The position numbers and the translations under genes were made by a program. From Candidatus Zixiibacteriota bacterium (lineage in GTDB: Bacteria > Zixibacteria > MSB-5A5 > JAABVY01), in assembly GCA_014730285.1 (NCBI GenBank), contig WJIM01000303.1, forward strand, positions 1-12,221: a DNA stretch of 12,221 nt, in the 5' to 3' direction. This document shows, piece by piece, positions 7,808-12,221 of the stretch. The notes below the pieces were generated by a model that saw only the letters and a list, made by a program, of their open reading frames with translations, ran no database searches and had not been told where the DNA came from. Position 1 is the first letter of the stretch, and each line of letters begins with the position of its first letter.

Positions 7808-8995
7808 TTAACGCTCTGAAGGAACCAGATCGGGTGAGCCGATCACACCCCATTCGACTACGGTAAAGCCATTTCTTTCCGGGATATAAATATGCGGGGG
7901 CTCATCCAAACTGCGGTAAGATTGCAGCGGTTCAACATAAAGATGAAAACGAATGATAGTTGCCGGGAATGGTTGAATGTCCAGAATGGTAAGCTGTTCG
8001 ATATCCTGTGGATAGAATGCATAACACGGAGCCCGATTCAAAATCGGCAGCCAGAATTCAAGAAAATCATCTATCTCATGTCCCCTGAAACCATGCCCCG
8101 AAAGTAGTTCAGTTAAGCCGCTCCGTAAATTTTCTGATTCGAAGATCCAGCCGGTTTCCGAATTATCAATCGAGGGCAAAGCTGATTCATAGAAAAGATA
8201 CGGATACTTGCCGTCGATCAGGCCGTCCGGAGTAACATGAACCGACCAACCGTTATTGTATTCGGGTTCCGATTTTATTACATAGCCTCCGCGGGGAAAG
8301 ATCAGCTTCAAATCCACATCCATTTCTTTGTCCGGATACAGATAAATATTGGGTGCATAGCTAACAGCCCCGTTATATAATTGATAATCATCATAATAGC
8401 CTTCCGGGCGGCTTTCCATACTGATTGTTCTGGATATATCGCCGTACTGCATTCTTATATCAATTATTCCGTCAGGAAGATTGCCCAGGCAAAAACGCCC
8501 CTGCTCATCGGTCTGAGTTCGATATTCATTGCCATTGGGGAGCTGGGCAATTATGGGCAATTCCGCATAGGGATGATCGGGATAATAACCATAGGCGTCT
8601 TCAGTATACTTTGGTTCTATTACAAATATAGAAGAGGAAATCGTGTTGCGGAATTGCGGACATGAGTCGAGATCGACATCAATTGATTCTCCTTTATTGC
8701 AATAATAAATCTCAGTAAAAAATCCCTCGGCGCTGGCATAAATAAAATATTCATCCAGAGGCTCATAGCTGATAGTAATACTACCTTCAGTATTCAGCTC
8801 CAACTCCCCCAAAAAATATCTTGAATCGCTATCATAAACATGGAGAACAATATTTCTGGCCTCTCCCTCCAAGGGTTCAAGTTCCACTATATCTTCAATA
8901 TCCGGTTCCAGGGAATTCGTGCAGGAAAAAAGCAGCATGGTCAGATATAAAATCATACCTGCAATCCAATAACTCAGCGTTTTTGGTTTAAGCAT
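7808..8995 (-). CDS. lipoprotein with two beta-sandwich domains and a conserved unknown C-terminal domain
   Basis: This is a 395-aa lipoprotein of unknown function. The signal sequence ends in a lipobox (LLFSC, Cys25) with an unusual Phe at -2. Residues about 45-120 and 125-200 look like two small beta-sandwich domains. The second has the carboxypeptidase-regulatory-like pattern (TDEQGRFCLGNLPDG, 162-176). Residues about 214-383 match a domain I remember from many uncharacterised bacterial proteins. It starts PNIYLYPDKEMDVDLKL (215-231) and continues with NNGWSVHVTPDG (247-258) and YPYLFYE (264-270). A helical FLEFWLPILN (311-320) follows, and it ends NGFTVVEWG (375-383). No catalytic motif is evident. 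The ATG at 8995 is supported by GAGGAG (9004-9009) 8 nt upstream. The terminator at 9099-9129 insulates this gene from the DUF378 gene behind it. Surface binding or a structural role is possible but not shown. Confidence 0.85.
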   Translation of the reverse strand: MLKPKTLSYWIAGMILYLTMLLFSCTNSLEPDIEDIVELEPLEGEARNIVLHVYDSDSRYFLGELELNTEGSITISYEPLDEYFIYASAEGFFTEIYYCNKGESIDVDLDSCPQFRNTISSSIFVIEPKYTEDAYGYYPDHPYAELPIIAQLPNGNEYRTQTDEQGRFCLGNLPDGIIDIRMQYGDISRTISMESRPEGYYDDYQLYNGAVSYAPNIYLYPDKEMDVDLKLIFPRGGYVIKSEPEYNNGWSVHVTPDGLIDGKYPYLFYESALPSIDNSETGWIFESENLRSGLTELLSGHGFRGHEIDDFLEFWLPILNRAPCYAFYPQDIEQLTILDIQPFPATIIRFHLYVEPLQSYRSLDEPPHIYIPERNGFTVVEWGVIGSPDLVPSER

Positions 8996-9089
8996 GGCTT
9001 TTGCTCCTCAAATTATACCCAACAGAAGAGACTTGTCCTGTGCAATATAAAGGACGTGCAAAAAATGGATTTGTCAATTTATTTTTATC

Positions 9090-9135
9090 GCCTGCATGAA
9101 AAAAAGCCGGCGGATTCATATCCGCCGGCCTGCAT
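9090..9135. repeat. 8-bp direct repeat flanking a terminator hairpin
   Basis: GCCTGCAT occurs at 9090-9097 and again at 9128-9135, bracketing the hairpin at 9106-9129. The right copy shares its first two bases with the hairpin arm. This layout resembles a target-site duplication around a tiny inserted palindrome, but it may be chance. Confidence 0.35.
9099..9129 (-). terminator. rho-independent terminator of the DUF378 gene
   Basis: A perfect 10-bp GC-rich stem (9106-9115 with 9120-9129) closes a 4-nt loop. Read on the minus strand it is followed at once by seven U (A-run 9099-9105). It lies about 100 nt downstream of the DUF378 stop codon, and any brkB read-through would also end here. The plus-strand side has no U-run, so it acts in one direction. 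Confidence 0.85.
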
Positions 9136-9229
9136 TCTTTCAGGAGATGTTGTTCTTACACCCGGCATTATGCCTGAACTCTGTTGCCTTAAATTAATCA
9201 GCCGAGCGCTCAGATGTCATACATGCTGT

Positions 9230-9457
9230 CTACGCTGTTGCCGGAACATGTCCTCTCCCCCAGCGATGCTGTATAGACTTCCACAGCACCAGGTTATAGA
9301 GCGCAGAGACCGCAACGATGATATACACGATGCGGCTGATGACGGACATATCGCCGAAAATCCAGGCGACCAGATCGAATTTGAAAATTCCTACCAGTCC
9401 CCAATTGAGTCCGCCAACTACGAGCAGAATCAAAAAGACTACATCGAGCGCTTTCAT
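9230..9457 (-). CDS. DUF378 small inner-membrane protein
   Basis: This 75-aa membrane protein belongs to the DUF378 family, whose role is unknown. Two hydrophobic segments are visible: about residues 3-26, ending in the family hallmark VVGGLNWGLVGIFKFDLV, and about 40-60 (SRIVYIIVAVSALYNLVLW). A short basic tail (KSIQHRWGRGH) follows. Length and motif order agree with the family, so the gene is real despite its size. The ATG at 9457 has a strong AAGGAGG (9463-9469) at 5 nt. The brkB gene ends 116 nt upstream on the same strand and a clear terminator lies downstream. TTGCCC and TAGATT elements in the gap hint at its own promoter, but they are weak. Confidence 0.9.
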   Translation of the reverse strand: MKALDVVFLILLVVGGLNWGLVGIFKFDLVAWIFGDMSVISRIVYIIVAVSALYNLVLWKSIQHRWGRGHVPATA

Positions 9458-9573
9458 GGGCTCCTCCTTGAGACCCGTGTTCGATTAATAAAGTATTGCA
9501 GCCGTGATGTTGGAAATCTATGAAGTGTTATATATCCGGGCAAGTCTTTTTTAAAGATATTCCCTCAGGCAGG

Positions 9574-10524
9574 CTATCCTTCTGGACCCATCTTGCGGTC
9601 CAAACCGCGTCTTTCACGGAACAACTGACCGATCTCAGCCCCGACAATGACAACCACCGATGTATAATATATCCAGAAGACCGTGACAATGATAAACACA
9701 TAGGCGCCGTAAATCCGTTTCAGAGTCAGGAAATTGGTTATATACAATCTGAAAAGATATTCCGCTATGCCCCAGAAAAAGGCTCCCCACAAGGCGCTTA
9801 CTATTATCACTTTCAATGGAAGCTTAGCCTGCGGCACGAAATAATAAATCACGAAAAATGCAAATGACAGTAAAACAAAGGATACCGTCTGAACAATAAG
9901 ATCTCCAACGAATTGAATATGCAGGAATTCAAGTATCGTGGAATTTTCGGTTACCTTCTCAAGCACGGCTAAACCGGGAATGATAGTCGTGGCCAGCAAA
10001 AAGTAAAACAGCACCAAAAGCACCATAGCCAGATCACGCAGCTTGGCCACAACATCCCCAAAAATCGATCCCTCGGAACGATTCTTATATGAAACATTAA
10101 GTATAGTGCGCATACTGCTGAAGAGCCGACTTGAAGCCCAGAGAAGACCCAATATGCCGAATATGCCGGCAATGTTTTTATTAACCTTGAATTCCTGAGC
10201 ACGCTCGAATACTATCTCTTTGACTGTAGAGGCGGCATCCTCATAGGGAATTCCACGGTCTATGAAATTATTGATTTCGGTTCGAATGGTGGGGCTTTCC
10301 AGCACAAAGCCGAGCACTGCGAAGATAATCAGCACAAACGGCACCACGCAGACTATAATAGAAAACGCCAGACCGCTGGCTTCCAGGAAAACATGGTTCT
10401 TGCCGATTCTGTCAATCAGCCCCAGTCCGTAATGAGCCCAGAATTCCTTTATTCTCTTAGGGCTAAAATGGCGTTTGAACCAATCAAGCAAATTACCGAA
10501 CTTAATCTTAAACTCTCCCCGCAT
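9574..10524 (-). CDS. YihY/BrkB family inner-membrane protein
   Basis: This 316-aa integral membrane protein belongs to the YihY/BrkB family. Members were first linked to serum resistance in Bordetella and are often mislabelled ribonuclease BN; the true activity is unsettled, and transport or envelope roles have been proposed. Six membrane segments fit the family: about 51-75, 117-135, 165-186, 207-230, 238-258 and 271-300. Recognisable stretches are EASGLAFSIIVCVVPF (48-63), ASSRLFSSMRTILNVSY (130-146) and YGAYVFIIVTVFWIYYTSV (272-290), ending in GAEIGQLFRERR. The N-terminus is cytoplasmic and basic. The ATG at 10524 lacks a clear Shine-Dalgarno; no better start fits because the family begins near residue 30. 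The gene lies after the terminator of the outer-membrane protein gene, so it should have its own promoter. Confidence 0.92.
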   Translation of the reverse strand: MRGEFKIKFGNLLDWFKRHFSPKRIKEFWAHYGLGLIDRIGKNHVFLEASGLAFSIIVCVVPFVLIIFAVLGFVLESPTIRTEINNFIDRGIPYEDAASTVKEIVFERAQEFKVNKNIAGIFGILGLLWASSRLFSSMRTILNVSYKNRSEGSIFGDVVAKLRDLAMVLLVLFYFLLATTIIPGLAVLEKVTENSTILEFLHIQFVGDLIVQTVSFVLLSFAFFVIYYFVPQAKLPLKVIIVSALWGAFFWGIAEYLFRLYITNFLTLKRIYGAYVFIIVTVFWIYYTSVVVIVGAEIGQLFRERRGLDRKMGPEG

Positions 10525-10576
10525 TATTATACCGGTTGTTCATGTTATGAGAATTGATAATTTCTGGCAAGAAAAA

Positions 10577-10604
10577 ATTATGCTCTAAGCAATGTCACTT
10601 ACAA
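10577..10604 (-). promoter_or_regulatory. candidate promoter of the brkB-like gene
   Basis: On the minus strand TTGTAA (10604-10599) is followed after 16 nt by CATAAT (10582-10577), four and five matches to the sigma70 boxes. Transcription would start near 10570, giving a leader of about 45 nt. It falls between the upstream terminator and the gene, where a promoter is needed. Confidence 0.33.
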
Positions 10605-10623
10605 ATGAAACCCCATTTTACAC

Positions 10624-10675
10624 AAACAAAAAGGGCCGCCTCAAAGGTGTTGATTCAACGGTGTAGTGGCGGCCC
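10624..10675 (-). terminator. rho-independent terminator of the outer-membrane protein gene
   Basis: GGGCCGCC (10633-10640) and GGCGGCCC (10668-10675) form a perfect 8-bp stem. Read on the minus strand it runs into UUUUUGUUU. The loop is unusually long at 27 nt and contains its own small inverted repeat (GTTGA and TCAAC around one base). Flanking TTTGTAAA and TTTACACAAA can extend the pairing imperfectly. It lies about 90 nt past the stop codon of the gene. Confidence 0.75.
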
Positions 10676-10766
10676 AATTTGTAAATCTTCTATTTATATC
10701 TTCGGTAGATTATACGCATGAATTTGGAAAATGAAATCCTAAAAATGGGATAAAACTCACCTAAAA

Positions 10767-11708
10767 TTACCTCTCAAATCGCAAACCTGCTCTGAAAAAC
10801 AAGCTGTTTTCAGGATCATAAGCCGCCAGCTCATCATCGGCATTATAGAACTCAAACATCCTGAGATAAGTATATCCGCCGTATAGATTTAAACTCATCC
10901 ACGAGGCCACTTTGATTTCGGCGGCGGGTCCTATCATGGCATCGGTCTGCCTGAAATTCGGATTATCATACCCGTAGATTTCCGGATCAACATGAAATTC
11001 ATCGCCGTCAATCTTCATCAAGATACCCAGATCAAGGCGTTCAGAAGCATCATACCACAGCTCCATATTAACCGGTAGTATCACATTTGCCCGCAAATTA
11101 GATCCGTTATTCCATTGAAAAGAAAGCGCCGGAAGCGGAATCGGATGTCCGAACTGGGTAGAATACACCGCCCCAAAACCAAATGCGAACCTTGGACTGA
11201 ATTGTTTTGTAAAAATTGCCCCGAACTGTAGACTGAAATCCTCCAGAACCAGGGCGCCCTCAAAATCGGTGGCAAGACCCGGATTTAGAAGAAATGCCAT
11301 TGACCAGGTGTCATTTAGAACTCGTCTGAGAAACATTGTATAGCTCAGCGAATGAAGCCTGTCGACTGTCGGTTCACCGCCGCCTTCACCATATTCCCAG
11401 TTTTTATAATCTATCTGAAGCTGTTGATAACCAAAGCTGTTGACCATTACCGTCTTGCCGCGCCCGAAAACCAGTGGATAAGAAAAATCGAAATTAAATT
11501 TCTGAACTCTAACTTCTATATCCTCAAAAAAAGTGCCCGGCTCCGGATCGCTTAATTTTTTATAAGGTAAAAAGTCATAACTAAACTCAAATGACTTGCC
11601 CGGAAGCCCCTGAGCCGCGGCATTTGCAGACATCACAATTATCGCGCCCAGAGCTAACAATACAACCGCCATTTTTCTTTCCAAAATCCACCTCATGATT
11701 AATATCAT
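10767..11708 (-). CDS. predicted outer-membrane beta-barrel protein, possibly DUF6268-like
   Basis: This exported 313-aa protein is rich in alternating hydrophobic and aromatic strands typical of an outer-membrane barrel, for example FNFDFSYPLVFG (71-82), FSLQFGAIFTKQFSPRFAFGF (158-178) and a final SLFFRAGLRFER strand. The signal peptide spans about residues 5-32 and its cleavage site is near ANAAAQG. The overall pattern recalls the DUF6268 barrels of FCB bacteria, but I cannot confirm that. No function is evident. The start is uncertain. ATG at 11708 and ATG at 11696 (residue 5, MRWILERK) both give a good basic n-region, and neither has a strong Shine-Dalgarno. The ATG at residue 13 has GGAAAG upstream but would lose the positive charges. 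The gene is divergent from the truncated secreted protein and ends before a clear terminator. Confidence 0.8.
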   Translation of the reverse strand: MILIMRWILERKMAVVLLALGAIIVMSANAAAQGLPGKSFEFSYDFLPYKKLSDPEPGTFFEDIEVRVQKFNFDFSYPLVFGRGKTVMVNSFGYQQLQIDYKNWEYGEGGGEPTVDRLHSLSYTMFLRRVLNDTWSMAFLLNPGLATDFEGALVLEDFSLQFGAIFTKQFSPRFAFGFGAVYSTQFGHPIPLPALSFQWNNGSNLRANVILPVNMELWYDASERLDLGILMKIDGDEFHVDPEIYGYDNPNFRQTDAMIGPAAEIKVASWMSLNLYGGYTYLRMFEFYNADDELAAYDPENSLFFRAGLRFER

Positions 11709-11882
11709 TTCAAAAAAACAATCGGAAACTAAAACCTCACTCTTTCTAAATGGTTCCTATAATTATGGAGAGTATTTGGATTTCAATCTAATGCTTGCAA
11801 CCTCAAAAAATAGGCCTTTTTGAATTTCAACTTGAGATCGGACGGCAGAATAATTAAACAATATTAGAACCACTTATCTTTG

Positions 11883-11911
11883 TTGACAAAAAAGGGTCTG
11901 TTTTCTATCTT
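11883..11911 (+). promoter_or_regulatory. sigma70-like promoter of the right-edge secreted protein gene
   Basis: TTGACA (11883-11888) is a perfect -35 box. At the ideal 17-nt distance stands TATCTT (11906-11911), four matches to the -10 consensus. Two palindromes overlap the -10: TATCTTAAGATA (11906-11917) and AAGATATCTT (11912-11921), which could be an operator. Transcription would start near 11918, leaving a leader of about 120 nt. The rest of the 329-nt gap between 11709 and 11882 is AT-rich. It should hold the promoter of the divergent barrel gene, but I see no convincing one there. Confidence 0.45.
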
Positions 11912-11944
11912 AAGATATCTTCGCAATTACAATATTTTTCAATG

Positions 11945-11989
11945 CTGTCTTCCATTACTTTGATCAAAGCCTGAGGCTTGCGAAGACAG
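11945..11989 (+). promoter_or_regulatory. structured 5' leader element
   Basis: CTGTCTTC (11945-11952) pairs perfectly with GAAGACAG (11982-11989). Inside lies a second stem, AAGCC-TGA-GGCTT (11967-11979). A 12-bp palindrome CTTTGATCAAAG (11958-11969) overlaps it, so the two inner foldings exclude each other. The element lies in the transcribed leader if the promoter at 11883-11911 is real. I cannot match it to a known riboswitch class. Confidence 0.4.
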
Positions 11990-12011
11990 AGTATTTTACC
12001 AGACATATAAA

Positions 12012-12024
12012 CCCGCTTTTCGGG
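12012..12024 (+). promoter_or_regulatory. small hairpin overlapping the ribosome-binding site
   Basis: CCCG (12012-12015) pairs with CGGG (12021-12024) over a 5-nt loop. Its right arm takes the first three G of the GGGGAGGAG ribosome site (12022-12030). The GGAGGAG core stays free, so any effect on translation would be partial. Confidence 0.3.
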
Positions 12025-12037
12025 GAGGAGTTACAGG

Positions 12038-12221
12038 ATGAAATCATGGAAAAGACTTAATGCCGCTTTTCTTATTATATTTTTTGCATTTACGATACTT
12101 GCCGCAGCCGATAATCCAGAGGATTATTCAAATGCGGCCATAACTACCATAAAAATCACATCTTCTCCTGAGACAATCGAACTCGATTCCGGCATGGAAT
12201 GGATTCCATATACAGATTTTA
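12038..12221 (+). CDS. secreted protein of unknown family, N-terminal part only
   Basis: The first 61 codons of a gene that runs off the right edge. The ATG at 12038 follows a strong GGAGGAG (12024-12030) at 7 nt. The product begins with a signal peptide: basic MKSWKR, hydrophobic AAFLIIFFAFTIL, then a likely cleavage after LAAA before DNPEDY. The visible mature part (AAITTIKITSSPETIELD) alternates like beta strands, suggesting a beta domain. Too little is present to name a family. The leader carries a promoter and predicted RNA structure, so this gene may be regulated. Confidence 0.8.
   Translation, partial: MKSWKRLNAAFLIIFFAFTILAAADNPEDYSNAAITTIKITSSPETIELDSGMEWIPYTDF

Noticed and set aside
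9011..9016. TATAAT on the minus strand just upstream of the 7808-8995 lipoprotein gene
   Set aside because: Transcription from it would begin at or beyond the ribosome site (9004-9009), so it cannot serve as the normal -10 box. TTGACA at 9077-9072 has no -10 at a normal distance either.
9056..9523. Open plus-strand frame of about 155 codons across the DUF378 region
   Set aside because: It runs antisense through a recognisable DUF378 gene and a terminator hairpin, has a cysteine-rich unnatural composition and no ribosome site.
11804..11830. CAAAAA/TTTTTG inverted repeat and adjacent TTGAATTTCAA in the divergent region
   Set aside because: Both are AT-rich and expected by chance in such sequence; no promoter or terminator context supports a role.
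11945..11989. Resemblance to a cyclic-di-GMP (GEMM) riboswitch because of a CAAAGCC...GG stretch
   Set aside because: Only that short stretch agrees; the GCAAACC core, tetraloop and second stem-loop are missing.
1..12221. Search for CRISPR repeats, tRNA genes, transposases, toxin-antitoxin pairs or phage genes
   Set aside because: No repeated spacers, cloverleaf sequences or relevant protein families were seen.

Overview
The window looks like chromosomal DNA from a Gram-negative bacterium of the FCB group. The best single guess is the candidate phylum Zixibacteria or a close relative. The evidence is the style of the C-terminal dockerin pair in the first gene (GDSNxDG...SDAVxIINYVF), which I associate with secreted proteins of those lineages, together with lipoproteins, an outer-membrane beta-barrel and purine-rich Shine-Dalgarno sites. 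This is a family-level inference, because there is no rRNA or other marker gene in the window. I see no tRNA, rRNA, CRISPR array, transposase, integrase or phage gene. Coding density is high, and most gaps are short regulatory regions.

Layout from left to right: (1) A large secreted subtilisin-like (S8) protease with a prodomain, beta-sandwich domains and a dockerin (65-2767, +). It converges, with a 13-nt gap, on a bleomycin-hydrolase/aminopeptidase C-type (C1B) cysteine peptidase that carries a signal peptide (2781-4187, -). (2) A divergent intergenic region, then a plus-strand cluster: a DUF4136 lipoprotein (4405-4923), an AGCS sodium:alanine/glycine symporter with a TTG start (4970-6325), and a NUDIX hydrolase whose ribosome-binding site lies in the last codons of the symporter gene (6327-6719). 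(3) A minus-strand block: a DUF523-DUF1722 protein related to the iron-sulfur desulfidase TudS (6728-7696), a lipoprotein carrying a widespread uncharacterised 'IYLYP...GFTVVEWG' domain (7808-8995), a DUF378 small membrane protein with a clear terminator (9230-9457), a YihY/BrkB membrane protein (9574-10524), and an outer-membrane barrel protein with its own terminator (10767-11708). (4) A 329-nt regulatory region with a good sigma70-like promoter and a structured leader. It precedes the start of another secreted protein that runs off the right edge (12038-end, +).

A plausible functional thread on the left side is protein scavenging outside the cytoplasm. A secreted endoprotease cuts protein, an exported aminopeptidase-like enzyme trims the peptides, and a sodium-coupled symporter takes up alanine or glycine. 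This link rests on adjacency and family roles only. The right side is a collection of envelope genes, each apparently with its own promoter and terminator. I did not find a clear new multi-gene defence or mobile system. The most unusual items are the exported C1B peptidase, the structured leader before the last gene, and the conserved unknown domain in the 7808-8995 lipoprotein.
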